NCBI GenBank assembly: GCA_016191815.1
Contig: JACPVI010000044.1
Location: 1-64,000 of the forward strand
DNA: 64,000 nucleotides
DNA from: Myxococcales bacterium
Lineage (GTDB): Bacteria > Myxococcota > Myxococcia > Myxococcales > Myxococcaceae
Direction: 5' to 3'
The notes beneath the pieces were generated by a model. That model saw only the letters and a list, made by a program, of their open reading frames with translations. It was not told where the DNA came from and ran no database searches. The position numbers were made by a program, and so were the translations under genes. Within the stretch, counting starts at the first letter, position 1. The number at the start of each line of letters is the position of its first letter. This document shows, one piece after another, positions 35,679-43,701 of the stretch.

Positions 35679-36704
35679 GTGCGAGAGCCTGTGGAAGATG
35701 CGCTCCCGGTTCTGACTGCCGATCTCCCCGGCTGCGGGGGCCTGATGAAGGCCGCTCCGGAGGACTTCGAAGTCGAGGAGTTGCCCGCCTACGAGCCGTG
35801 CGGAGAGGGAGAGCACCTCTTCTTGTGGGTGGAGAAGCGGGGCCTCTCCACTCCCGAGGCGGCCAAGGTCCTGGCGCGGCACCTCGGGGTGCCGGAGCGG
35901 GAGGTGAGCTGGGCTGGGCTCAAGGACCGGCAGGCGGTGGCGCGCCAGTGGATGTGCGTCCCCGCGCGGGGGGCCGGGCGAGCGGAGGGCCTGGAGCATC
36001 CGTCGCTGAGGGTGCTCCGCGCCGAAAGGCACCGGAACAAGCTGCGGAGCGGGCATCTTCGCGGCAACCGCTTCTCGTTGAGGATCCGCGGCGCGAGGGA
36101 GCCCGGGGCGGTGCGGGAGGTGCTCTCGGCGCTCGCGGCGGCCGGAGTGCCCAACTACTTCGGCGAGCAGAGATTTGGCCGGGAGGCGAAGAACGCGGAA
36201 ATGGGAAAGGCGCTTTTGCTGGGAGGGCCGGCCGCGGCCCGGACGGATCGACTGAGAAGGAAGCTGTACCTCTCCGCCTTCCAGTCGCTGTTGTTCAACC
36301 GGGCGCTGGCGGCGCGGGTCCGGTCGGGGACGATGGCGCGGGTGCTTTTGGGCGACGTGCTCAAGCGGGGCGACAGCGGGGGAGAGTTCGTCTGCAGGGA
36401 TGTATCGGCGGACCAGCCGAGGGTGGACCGCTTCGAGGTGAGCCCCTCGGGGCCCCTGTTCGGGCCGAAGATGTTGCCCGCGGCGAGTGAGGTGGCCGAA
36501 GCGGAGGCCGAGTTGCTCGCGGAGGAGGGTGTCAGGCTGGAGGATTTCGCCCGCGGCGGAGGCGAGACGAAGGGCGGGCGGAGGCCGTACCGGGTGCGGC
36601 TGGAGGAACCGGAGGCGAGCGAGGACGGCTCGGATCTGCTGATCCGCTTCGCGCTGCCGGCGGGCAGCTACGCCACGGTGGTGATGCGGGAGCTGATGAA
36701 GTAG
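35679..36704 (+). CDS. truD: tRNA pseudouridine-13 synthase TruD
   Basis: A 341-residue enzyme converting U13 of tRNA-Glu to pseudouridine. GTG 35679 is 5 bases after the previous stop. Family marks are FEVEELPAYEP at the N-terminus, the catalytic-Asp motif WAGLKDRQAVARQW, HRNKLRSGHLRGNRFSLRIRG (cited as a landmark), VPNYFGEQRFG, and a C-terminal FALPAGSYATVVMRELMK. All expected elements are present. It ends the dsbA-like/DUF4388/truD run, after which the accessory patch begins. Confidence 0.94.
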   Translation: MREPVEDALPVLTADLPGCGGLMKAAPEDFEVEELPAYEPCGEGEHLFLWVEKRGLSTPEAAKVLARHLGVPEREVSWAGLKDRQAVARQWMCVPARGAGRAEGLEHPSLRVLRAERHRNKLRSGHLRGNRFSLRIRGAREPGAVREVLSALAAAGVPNYFGEQRFGREAKNAEMGKALLLGGPAAARTDRLRRKLYLSAFQSLLFNRALAARVRSGTMARVLLGDVLKRGDSGGEFVCRDVSADQPRVDRFEVSPSGPLFGPKMLPAASEVAEAEAELLAEEGVRLEDFARGGGETKGGRRPYRVRLEEPEASEDGSDLLIRFALPAGSYATVVMRELMK

Positions 36705-36717
36705 CCGGTGACGAGGC

Positions 36718-37262
36718 AGACTGGACCTGATCCGATTCGGTGGAGTGGGCCTGATCCGATTTCGTGGACAGGTTGGTTAGCAACTTCCCGTCGTCGTCAT
36801 CGTCGGTCGCTGAGCGTAGTCGAACTCCTTTGTCGCGGTGGTGATCGTCGCGTCGGTCGCGTCGTCCGCCGAAGCGAGCGCAGCGAGCGGAGGCGTCCTG
36901 GTGGGCACTCGATTTGGGGGTAGCTGAGGCCACGCCCGCATCGTGTTCGTCGTTCCTGGGGCAAATGCGGCGGTCGTTTTCGCGGGCTCGGGGGCGACAA
37001 CCGCGGTGTCATCGTTTTCTCGCCTCACGCGGCCACCTGCAGTGCGACTGCGTTGCGCTCGAACTCCGCTGGCGATTGGTCGCCATCAGCGCCCAGTGAC
37101 GAGTGGAGCCGCGTCTGGTTGTAGAAGACCTCGATGTAGTCGAAGAGCTTCACCTTCGCATCGCCGGCGCTCTCGAAGTCCTCGCCCAGCTCGCTCTTGA
37201 GCGTGCTGTTCCAGCTCTCCGTCGCGGCGTTGTCGTAGCAGTCGCCTCTTCGGGTTGAGAGC
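36718..37262 (-). mobile_element. IS3-family insertion sequence remnant
   Basis: The end of an IS3-type transposase is readable on the minus strand at 37025-37262. The left side (36725-36771) holds two copies of CCTGATCCGAT around TGGAGTGGG, ending in TTCGTGGACAG, which looks like an IS3-type terminal repeat. The 5' part of the transposase gene and the other end are missing. The 36705-37024 stretch has no other gene I can support. Confidence 0.65.
37025..37262 (-). pseudogene. IS3-family transposase OrfB, C-terminal fragment
   Basis: The frame reads RRGDCYDNAATESWNSTLKSE, then KLFDYIEVFYNQTRLHSSLG and SPAEFERNA. This is the last catalytic block of the DDE integrase domain of IS3 OrfB (the DN-xxES-x-K region with the final Glu). 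The first two catalytic Asp residues and OrfA are missing, and the open frame upstream of 37262 is unrelated sequence. It is inactive. Confidence 0.85.
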
Positions 37263-37372
37263 GGCAATGCCGTCGCGGCCTCTCGAGCTTCGACGCCCTG
37301 CGGCGGGCCGCGGCCCCGGAGGCGGAGTTGGCCGCGCGAGGGAGGGTAGACCAGAGGGGCGCACCGAGCACG

Positions 37373-37400
37373 GGCGACCGACCGCCCACTACCGACGCGC
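37373..37400. repeat. Heptad-phased ACCGACN repeat, short copy
   Basis: CGACCGA-CCGCCCA-CTACCGA-CGCGC keeps a 7-base phase of the CCGA core and ends in CGCGC. It is one of five related arrays in the accessory patch. Confidence 0.5.
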
Positions 37401-37402
37401 AT

Positions 37403-37722
37403 GGGGCCTCAGTCGTCGCCTGGAGAGGAACTCTCCTCCGATGCCCTTGATGGTGACGTCGAAGACGACGCCGGCCGGGCTCGGCCAGCGATGCCGGCCA
37501 GCTCAGTCGCCAACTTCGAGGGGCGCGGAGTCAAGAATCCCCTCCGCGCGGCGCTTCTCCGCGCGGCGCCCCACGGGGCGCGCCTTGCGGCGCCCTTCGG
37601 GCCGCGCTCGCCGCGCACGGGCAGGGAGGGAGACGACCGGGCTCGAGGGAAACCGACCGACCACGGACGACCGACCACTGACGAGGCGCGCGGAAGCGCG
37701 CCCCCAGCGCTCGTCGAAGTCC
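37403..37722. other. GC-rich hairpin and repeat spacer
   Basis: No gene is supported here. The stretch 37542-37620 is a cluster of palindromes (CCGCGCGGCGC twice; GCGCCCC-A-GGGGCGC-like; GGCGCCC-TTC-GGGCCGC-like). It is followed by the heptad array at 37652. The low complexity suggests repeat accumulation. Confidence 0.5.
37652..37701. repeat. Heptad array ACCGACN with GCGCGC hairpin cap
   Basis: Five consecutive 7-base units can be read (ACCGACC, ACGGACG, ACCGACC, ACTGACG, AGGCGCG). They run into GCGCGC-GGAA-GCGCGC (37686-37701), a perfect 6-bp stem. The same array-plus-hairpin recurs at 39436-39482. Confidence 0.7.
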
Positions 37723-38187
37723 ATGCAGGCTCGCCCTACAACCGGGCGCGTGAAGCTCCTGCTGAACGCCGCCGCTGGCTCCCTCGGCGGCATCCTGTGG
37801 CTTCTGGCCGCCACGGGCTACGCGGTTCTCGGGCCAGCCGTGGACGACACCGGAGCAGGTTATGGCGCGCTCCTGGTTGGAGCATCCTGGCTTCTTCCGG
37901 CGGGTGTCCTCGCGGTGGCACTGCTGTCATGGTGGGCAGGGCCCAGGCCGGTGGGGCAGCGAGCGCGGCTGGCGGCAGCATGCGTGGCCGGGACGGTGCT
38001 GGGCTTCCTCTTGGTTGGCCTGATTCTCTGGGGTGGCCTCGCACTGACCGACGCCTTCCCGGGGCGCAGCTACCTCGCGCGGGACGTCTTCAAGATGTCG
38101 GTCGTTCCCCTCCTGGCCGCCATTCCGCCCATGGGCGCGGCGGCTGCCCGAAGCTTCATTCTTCGGCGAGCACTCTGGAATCCTTGA
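37723..38187 (+). CDS. Small four-helix membrane protein, unknown
   Basis: A 154-residue protein from ATG 37723 (GTG 37750 is the alternative, directly before the first hydrophobic segment). Four hydrophobic segments are evident (LGGILWLLAATGYAVLG, GALLVGASWLLPAGVLAVALL, VLGFLLVGLILWGGLAL, VVPLLAAIPPMGAAAA), with short loops and a basic C-terminus (FILRRALW). I recognise no family. It stands alone among repeats and IS fragments and has a weak ribosome-binding site, so its expression is uncertain. Confidence 0.5.
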   Translation: MQARPTTGRVKLLLNAAAGSLGGILWLLAATGYAVLGPAVDDTGAGYGALLVGASWLLPAGVLAVALLSWWAGPRPVGQRARLAAACVAGTVLGFLLVGLILWGGLALTDAFPGRSYLARDVFKMSVVPLLAAIPPMGAAAARSFILRRALWNP

Positions 38188-38676
38188 CTTGGAGAGGACC
38201 CCGAAACGTACGGGGCAAGGCTGCGGCCAGGAAGACCGGGGACCAAGCCGGCGAAGGTGTTCCGTGTCCAAGCGGGCGATCGTCTCCTTCGGTGCCCAGT
38301 GCCCGTCACCACCACGGCCTCGGGTCCGACGGCCGTGACCGAGCTACCGAAACGGTTGTCGGATGTTGCCCCGGTGGGCGCAGGGAGGAGGCGAGGCGGC
38401 GCGGGCACCGTGGACCGTCCATCACGGCCACCGGCTGGCCCCAGAAAGCCGTGGCCGCCGCGGGCGTCGGGAGCCGGCGGCCGGTCGTGTGCGGCTGCCG
38501 GCAGGCCCTGGCGTTGGGTGGAGACGCCCGACGCCGACGAGATGGGGCCATCGATGCCCCAAGCGCCCCCGGCACCCTCTGGGCCGAGCTGGCTGCGCAT
38601 GGGGGAGGAGGACGGCACGAGAACAACCGACCACTGACTGCTGACCACCGAGAACGAATCACTGACCACAGACGGG
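38188..38676. other. Gene-free stretch with repeats
   Basis: 489 bases. I see no gene with a credible start and no recognisable protein fragment. The right end (38624-38672) holds the third heptad array. The rest is GC-rich unique-looking sequence. Confidence 0.45.
38624..38672. repeat. Heptad array (CTGACCN variant)
   Basis: Units of 7 bases (CCGACCA, CTGACTG, CTGACCA, CCGAGAA, CGAATCA, CTGACCA) run head to tail next to the 3' end of the DUF2442 gene. It has no GCGCGC cap. Confidence 0.6.
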
Positions 38677-38943
38677 TTACGGGCCTGCTGGTTTAGATGC
38701 CGCCTCACGGTCACGGTGGCTCGCCATGTAGAGCGAGTCGGGGCAGATGTCCTGCTCGTTGGGCCAGGTGACGGTCCCAAACTCGACGCGAACTTGGCGG
38801 AAGTAGGACGGGTCCTTCAGCTCCTTGAAAACCCCATGTTCCAAGAGCGGCGTGCAGTCGTAGACGCCCCATTCGCCGTTGGTGAACTGCAACTTCAGCC
38901 GGTATCCGTCCAGTGGCGTGACGTGCTTGACGCGGGGATTCAT
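38677..38943 (-). CDS. DUF2442-domain protein
   Basis: An 88-residue protein from ATG 38943 (MNPRVKHVTPLDGYRLKLQF). The domain pattern, with NGEWGVYDCTPLLEHGVFKEL and VRVEFGTVTWPNEQDICPD, is that of DUF2442. These small proteins are often encoded right after DUF4160 genes, as here (10-base gap). The pair has a toxin-antitoxin-like or mobile character, but its biochemistry is not established. The C-terminal tail (EAASKPAGP) is encoded next to the heptad array. Confidence 0.82.
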   Translation of the reverse strand: MNPRVKHVTPLDGYRLKLQFTNGEWGVYDCTPLLEHGVFKELKDPSYFRQVRVEFGTVTWPNEQDICPDSLYMASHRDREAASKPAGP

Positions 38944-38953
38944 GGGGTACGCC

Positions 38954-39223
38954 CTACCTGAGCGGTTCAATCTTATAGGGCTGCTGGCCGCTCACGGCCA
39001 ACTGCCAGTCGGCGATGAGCTCGTCCCTGTGAATCTCGATCCACGCCTGCACCAGTCGCAGCTTGGCCTGGGGGAGGCGGCCGTCGAGGAGGTCGCCTTC
39101 CGGAATGCCGAGCACGGCTTCGTCGTCCTGGTAGCGCGCGTGAATATGGGGGCGGGAGTGCCTCTGGTTGGCCTCGAAGTAGAGGGAAACGATGATGCCG
39201 TAGAACATGCTGATCACTGGCAC
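38954..39223 (-). CDS. DUF4160-domain protein
   Basis: An 89-residue protein starting at GTG 39223 (VPVISMFYGIIVSLYF), with AGGAG upstream. The HSRPHIHARYQDDEAVLGI segment and KLRLVQAWIEIHRDEL are typical of DUF4160. It probably forms a two-gene unit with the DUF2442 protein. Proteins of this family are widespread in accessory DNA and suspected to be part of small addiction or defence-like modules; that role is inference. Confidence 0.82.
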   Translation of the reverse strand: MPVISMFYGIIVSLYFEANQRHSRPHIHARYQDDEAVLGIPEGDLLDGRLPQAKLRLVQAWIEIHRDELIADWQLAVSGQQPYKIEPLR

Positions 39224-39291
39224 GGAGGGTTCTCCTCTCTGGCCGACGATACGTTCGGCCGGTGGGCTGAACAACCGTTGAACGTTCGGGC

Positions 39292-39316
39292 GGGCGGCCC
39301 GTTTGGCGGGCCGCCC
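39292..39316. repeat. Strong 10-bp hairpin upstream of the DUF4160 gene
   Basis: GGGCGGCCCG and CGGGCCGCCC pair perfectly around TTTGG. There is no T-run on either side, so it is not a standard terminator. It begins about 70 bases upstream of the DUF4160 start. Confidence 0.55.
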
Positions 39317-39367
39317 CGCGCGCTCCGCTCTATCCCCGGCGCTTTCGTGGGAAGACGGCGAACGGCG

Positions 39368-39482
39368 GTCGGTGGTCGACAGTTGGTGGTTGGTAGTGCA
39401 GTCCACGCAGCGGAGGCCCTGCCAACGGGCGCGAGTACTACCGACTACCGACCACCAACTACCGACGCGCGCGGCAGCGCGC
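39368..39482. repeat. Inverted pair of heptad arrays with GCGCGC hairpin
   Basis: The left arm 39368-39398 (GTCGGTG, GTCGACA, GTTGGTG, GTTGGTA) is a near inverse of the right arm 39436-39466 (CTACCGA, CTACCGA, CCACCAA, CTACCGA). The right arm leads into GCGCGC-GGCA-GCGCGC (39467-39482). As RNA or single-stranded DNA it would fold into a long stem with a loop of about 37 bases. Confidence 0.65.
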
Positions 39483-39498
39483 ATAGTGTTGCCTCCTG

Positions 39499-39852
39499 TT
39501 GGGGAGCAGCGAGAGCTGGTGCCAGAAATCGCAGCTCTCGATTCGACCGATTTGGCACCACAAGAAGGACCGCGTGCAGGCGCACATCTTCGTCTGCTTC
39601 CTCGCCCACGCACTGTGGAAGACGCTTGAGCAATGGCAGGCGCGCGCCGGCCTCGGGAACAGCCCGCGCACGCTCATCGATGAGCTTGGGCACATCCGGA
39701 CTGCTGACGTCGTCCTGCCCACCGCCGAGCAGCCATCTCGAGAACTGCGTCTGCGGTGCGTTATCCGGCCGGACGGCGCCCAACAACGGCTCCTTGACCG
39801 GCTGGGACTCCGACTGCCCGAGCGCCTGCGCCTGCCCCGCGCCGCAGCTTGA
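39499..39852 (+). pseudogene. IS1634/IS4-like transposase C-terminal fragment
   Basis: From about 39523 the frame reads [20 protein letters not shown], then [14 protein letters not shown] and RTADVVLPT, ending [10 protein letters not shown] and [13 protein letters not shown]. This is the conserved last 100 residues of IS1634-type transposases, including the Glu-containing block just before the fragment's W-H-K-D-R-V motif. The N-terminal two thirds are missing, so it is inactive. The heptad repeat pair lies immediately upstream. Confidence 0.8.
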
Positions 39853-39924
39853 AATGTAGTGCCAACCTGGCGCCCCAAGTGCCCAAAACCACTCGATTGC
39901 CCCGGCTGAACTGCGGAAGTTGGG

Positions 39925-41250
39925 TCAGCGGTCGTTCAGGTACAGCGCCGCCTGGTGGGCGACGTACGAGAGGATGCCCATCTCGGGCTCGGTGAAGGAC
40001 GGCGCGCCCTTTCGGTTGAGCAACTGCACGCAGCCGAAGGAGCGGCCATGCGTCATCATCGGCGCGCACAGGACCGACTTGGTCTCGTAGTGCAGCTTCT
40101 CGGAGACCGCCGCGTAGTACCGCGGATCCCTCTCCACGTCGGAGACCGCCAACGACACCCCCGCCGCGGCGCAGAAGCCGACGATTCCGGTGCCGGCGGG
40201 CACCACGAGACGGGCCTTCAACAGCTCGTCCGCCTTCGGCCCGCGCACCGCGACGAAGCTCAAATCTCCCGAGGCCGCGTCCGCCCGGTACACCGAACCG
40301 GAGTCGGCGGCGATCTTCTCCAGCGCGAGGTCCAGCAGGAAGTACATCGCCTGCTCCTCGCCGTGCTTGGAGTAGATCTCCTGGACCCGGTCGAACACCT
40401 CGGCGAGCACGTCCTCGATCTCTTGCTTTCGCTCCTTGGTGGGCCGCGGCCGGCCGATTGGACCGGCGATGGGGCGGGTTGGCTTCTCCAGCTCATCGAC
40501 CTGCCTGGGCTCGATCGCGGCGCTGCCCCGGAACGGAGTCATGAGCGCCGACATGGGCGGCTCGATCCGCTTGGTGGGAACCTTCTCCGCCGGCTTGGCT
40601 GGAGGCGGCGCGGGAGGAGCGGCCGCGAGTTGCTCGATGGGCCCAGCGGCCGCAGGCTGCTCGATGGGCCGAGCTGCCGCGGGCTGTTCGATCAGCCGGG
40701 CGGCTAGAGGTTGCTCGATGGGCCCAGCGGCCGCAGGCTGCTCGATCGGCCGGGCGATCGCGGCCTGCGGGCTCTGCGGAGCGATGAAGGTGGCGGCGAG
40801 GTCTGCCGCCGCCACCGGAGGGGCCACCGGCGCGGTCGGGGCAGGGGCCTCGTCGGGCGGCCTCCTGCCGGGGTCGGTGTCCTCTTCGTCGTCGGCCAGG
40901 GCCTGGCCGCTCGGGCTGGTGATCGGCTCCTGGGGCGCAGAGGCCTGTGGCGCGGGCAGCCCGAGCTGCGCGGCCGGCACACCGGAGAGGGTCCGTTTCA
41001 CCTTCGCGGTGGCCGATTCCTGCTCGCTCAGCTCGCGGATCCGGAAAACCCGGCCGCTCCGCGACTCGGTCACGTGCAGCGAGTTGTCGTCCTGGATGTC
41101 CACCAGCACGTTCTGGACGTTCGCCCCCTGCTCCCCGAGTTTTTGCAGGCCGGTCTTCAGGGCGGCCATCCAGTTGTCGGCGTCCACCCTCAGGGTGATG
41201 TTGAACCCGCCTTCGTCGGCCGGAGGGATGTGCACCTCGAACTTGGGCAT
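39925..41250 (-). CDS. GAF-domain sensory protein with PIEQPAAAx repeats
   Basis: A 441-residue protein. Residues 1-75 form a small alpha/beta domain (MPKFEVHIPPADEGGFNITL) that I do not recognise. Residues about 95-270 are a Pro/Ala/Glu-rich linker containing five 9-residue units of the PIEQPAAAG type. Residues about 280-440 are a GAF domain (DLALEKIAADSGSVYRADAA, AGTGIVGFCAAAG, CAPMMTHGRSFGCVQLLNRK). There is no output domain and no membrane segment, so it probably senses a small ligand and works through protein contacts. It is divergent from the ABC operon at 41376. Confidence 0.83.
   Translation of the reverse strand: MPKFEVHIPPADEGGFNITLRVDADNWMAALKTGLQKLGEQGANVQNVLVDIQDDNSLHVTESRSGRVFRIRELSEQESATAKVKRTLSGVPAAQLGLPAPQASAPQEPITSPSGQALADDEEDTDPGRRPPDEAPAPTAPVAPPVAAADLAATFIAPQSPQAAIARPIEQPAAAGPIEQPLAARLIEQPAAARPIEQPAAAGPIEQLAAAPPAPPPAKPAEKVPTKRIEPPMSALMTPFRGSAAIEPRQVDELEKPTRPIAGPIGRPRPTKERKQEIEDVLAEVFDRVQEIYSKHGEEQAMYFLLDLALEKIAADSGSVYRADAASGDLSFVAVRGPKADELLKARLVVPAGTGIVGFCAAAGVSLAVSDVERDPRYYAAVSEKLHYETKSVLCAPMMTHGRSFGCVQLLNRKGAPSFTEPEMGILSYVAHQAALYLNDR
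40624..40758 (-). repeat. Five 27-bp in-frame tandem repeats (PIEQPAAAx)
   Basis: Within the GAF protein linker, five near-identical 27-base units encode PIEQPAAAG, PIEQPLAAR, LIEQPAAAR, PIEQPAAAG and PIEQLAAAP. Copy number may vary between strains by slippage. Confidence 0.75.
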
Positions 41251-41375
41251 AGCCGCTCGCTACCAGATTTTGCCATTCTCGCAAACTGCCCGCTGAGGCG
41301 CCCGCTCTTTCCCATCGCTCGCAAACGTCCCAAGGTCTGCTAAACATCGCCCTCCTCGAAGCTTCGGGGGATTTG

Positions 41376-42008
41376 ATGAGCGACGCCGACAAGGGCCTTG
41401 GGTCCAAGATCCTGGGGCTGTTCGTGGAGACCGAAGATCAGCCGGCGCCGGCGCTCGAGCAGGAGAAGAGCCCGGCGGACGTGGTGGCGGAGCTCGCCCG
41501 GGAGAGCAGCGCCGCGGGGGCGCCCACTCCGCCGCCGGTGGCCCTCAGGCTCGAAGCGGCGAAGGCGCCGCCCGCCCCGGCCGACTTCGACGCCATCTTC
41601 CACGACGCCGGGATGGAGAAGGACGAGCTGGACCGGGTGAGGAAGGCGGAGGAGCTGTTGCGGGGCCTGCCCGAGGCCACGTCGGTCGCGGTGAAGCGGC
41701 AGATCGTCGAGGCCGCACTCAAGGCCTTCGGCTTCGAGATCGAGAAGATCATTCAGGCGGCGCAGAACCAGAAGCGCGCGCTCGATGCGTACGTCCGGGT
41801 GAACGAGAACGCCACCGCGAAGGCGATCGCCGAGGCCCAGGCCCAGATCCAGGCCCTCAACGAGAAGATCGCCACCGCGCGGGCGGAGATCGACAAGCGA
41901 ACCTCCGGCCTCTCCAACCTGGCGGCAGCGGCGCAGGCCCGGAAAGAGCAGGTCCAGAAGGTGCTCGATTTCTTCCACGTGCCGGCGGGGCCCGCGCCCC
42001 AGCCGTAG
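41376..42008 (+). CDS. Coiled-coil protein, first gene of the OmpA-ABC operon
   Basis: A 210-residue soluble protein with no signal peptide. The N-terminal 70 residues are acidic and Pro/Ala-rich (SKILGLFVETEDQPAP). Then comes a compact helical part (FDAIFHDAGMEKDELDRVRK; LRGLPEATSVAVKRQIVEAAL), and residues about 130-195 form a long coiled coil (KAIAEAQAQIQALNEKIATA, EIDKRTSGLSNLAAAAQARK). It lies 24 bases before the binding-protein gene. It may be a cytoplasmic regulator of the transporter, paired with the membrane coiled-coil protein at 45370. I recognise no named family. Confidence 0.7.
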   Translation: MSDADKGLGSKILGLFVETEDQPAPALEQEKSPADVVAELARESSAAGAPTPPPVALRLEAAKAPPAPADFDAIFHDAGMEKDELDRVRKAEELLRGLPEATSVAVKRQIVEAALKAFGFEIEKIIQAAQNQKRALDAYVRVNENATAKAIAEAQAQIQALNEKIATARAEIDKRTSGLSNLAAAAQARKEQVQKVLDFFHVPAGPAPQP

Positions 42009-42032
42009 CGGTAAGACAAGGGAGCCGCGTCG

Positions 42033-43661
42033 ATGAAACTGACCCCAATCGGAAAGCTGTTCCTCGCGCTGGTGATCCTCACCGTGGTGGGCTTCGTGGT
42101 GTGGAAGCGCTACGCCGGGGAGATCCGGAGTTGGGCGGGAGAGGGCGAGGCCAAGGCGGAGGGCGACGTCACCCGCGAGGACTTCGCGCACATCGGCAAG
42201 GACGTCTCCGATCCGCCCCGCGACGGGACGGTGGCGATGAACGAGGGCACCAAGGCCCAGCTGGGCGACGGCAAGCTGGACCGGGTGCTCAAAGTCGGCA
42301 TCAACACCTGGGCGGGGCACGCCCCCGGCATCGTGGCCAACGGCGGCATGGACCCGGGCAGCCCGGCCTCGCTCTACAAGAAGAAGTACGGGCTGGAGGT
42401 GCAGTTCATCCTGCTCGAGGACCCGGTCGCCAAGCTCAACACCTTCATCAAGGGCGACATCGACATCATGTGGGACACGGTGGACTCGTACGCCAACGAG
42501 GCCTCCCGGCTGGCGGAGCAGGGCATCCAGGCGAAGTCGATCATCCAGGAGGACTGGAGCCGCGGCGGCGACGGCATCGTGAGCCTCAAGACGATCCGCT
42601 CGATCGAGGATCTCAAGGGCAAGCGGATCGCCACCACCAAGTTCACCCCCTCGCACTGGCTCTTGCTCTACATGCTCTCGCAGTCGGGGCTCTCGCCGGA
42701 GGACCGCGCGCAGCTCGAGAGAAATCTGGTATTCACCGCCGAGGCGCCGCAGGCGGCGGCGGCGTTCAAGGCGGGCAAAGTGGACGCGGCGGTGACCTGG
42801 GAGCCGGACCTCTCCTCGGCGGTGGCGGCCCGGCCGGACGACGCGCACATCCTGGTCTCCACCACCGCGGCGACCAACGTGATCGCCGACACCCTGGTGG
42901 CGCGCCAAAAGCTCGTCGATCAGGCCCCCAAGACGGTGCAGGACTTCGTGGCCGGCTGGTTCGACGGCATCTCGGTGATGAAGGAGGACCCGCAAGGCTC
43001 GGACCAGGTGGTGGCCAACGCGCTCAAGCTGACCGCGGACGACGTGTCGGGCATGCTCTCGGGGCTGAAGCTGACGCCCTTCGCCGACAACGCGCAGTTC
43101 TACGGGCTCTCCGGGCCCAAGGCGCACTTCACCAGCCTGTTCAACGGCGCCTTCGCCATCTGGCGGAAGAAGGGGGTGGTGTCCAAATCGGTCGACGCCA
43201 AGGACTGGGTGGACTCGCGCTTCGTGGCCGCGCTGGCCGACCAGTACAAGGGCCAGAAGGTGGAGGAGAGCTACGCCTTCAAGGACAAGCCGGCGGTGAC
43301 CGACCGGGCCATCGTCAACAGGAGCCTCTCCATCCACTTCACCACCGCCTCGGACGAGATCATGCCCGGCAGCTACTTCACCCTGGACACGCTGGGAGAG
43401 ACGATGCTCGCGTTCGGGAACACCTACCTCCAGGTGGAGGGGAACACCGACTCCCGCGGCGAGGCGGTGGCGAACCTGACCCTGTCGCAGCGGCGGGCCG
43501 AGTCGGTGAAGAAGTACCTGGTGGGCAACTTCAACATCCCCACCGAGCGCTTCGTCGCGGTGGGGCGGGGCGAGAACAACCCGGTCGCCTCCAACGAGAC
43601 CGAGGACGGCCGCGCGCTCAACCGGCGGACGGACATCAAGGTCGTGTTGAACACCAACTAG
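42033..43661 (+). CDS. ABC substrate-binding protein fused to an OmpA domain
   Basis: A 542-residue protein. An N-terminal hydrophobic segment (LFLALVILTVVGFVVW) anchors it in the inner membrane or exports it. Residues about 85-400 are a NitT/TauT/NMT1-type periplasmic binding protein (LKVGINTWAGHAPGIVANGG, KLNTFIKGDIDIMWDTVDSY, FKAGKVDAAVTWEPDLS). Residues about 429-542 are an OmpA peptidoglycan-binding domain (HFTTASDEIMPGSYFTLDTL, VEGNTDSRGEAVANLTLSQR, NRRTDIKVV). The fusion would tether the substrate receptor to the cell wall next to its permease. The substrate (nitrate, sulfonate, thiamin precursor or other) cannot be read from the sequence. Confidence 0.92.
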   Translation: MKLTPIGKLFLALVILTVVGFVVWKRYAGEIRSWAGEGEAKAEGDVTREDFAHIGKDVSDPPRDGTVAMNEGTKAQLGDGKLDRVLKVGINTWAGHAPGIVANGGMDPGSPASLYKKKYGLEVQFILLEDPVAKLNTFIKGDIDIMWDTVDSYANEASRLAEQGIQAKSIIQEDWSRGGDGIVSLKTIRSIEDLKGKRIATTKFTPSHWLLLYMLSQSGLSPEDRAQLERNLVFTAEAPQAAAAFKAGKVDAAVTWEPDLSSAVAARPDDAHILVSTTAATNVIADTLVARQKLVDQAPKTVQDFVAGWFDGISVMKEDPQGSDQVVANALKLTADDVSGMLSGLKLTPFADNAQFYGLSGPKAHFTSLFNGAFAIWRKKGVVSKSVDAKDWVDSRFVAALADQYKGQKVEESYAFKDKPAVTDRAIVNRSLSIHFTTASDEIMPGSYFTLDTLGETMLAFGNTYLQVEGNTDSRGEAVANLTLSQRRAESVKKYLVGNFNIPTERFVAVGRGENNPVASNETEDGRALNRRTDIKVVLNTN

Positions 43662-43701
43662 TCGAGAGTCGAGGGTCGAGTGTCGAGGGTGAGGGCTCGA
43701 G
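43661..43701. repeat. GTCGAGN heptad repeats inside the ABC operon
   Basis: Five or six units (GTCGAGA, GTCGAGG, GTCGAGT, GTCGAGG and decayed ones) lie between the binding protein and permease genes and include the permease start codons. The same heptad occurs at 58594-58737. Confidence 0.6.

Noticed and set aside
37373-39482. A CRISPR array as explanation for the spaced repeats
   Set aside because: The units are 7 bases, contiguous and degenerate, with no constant repeat of 25-40 bases, no unique spacers and no cas genes.
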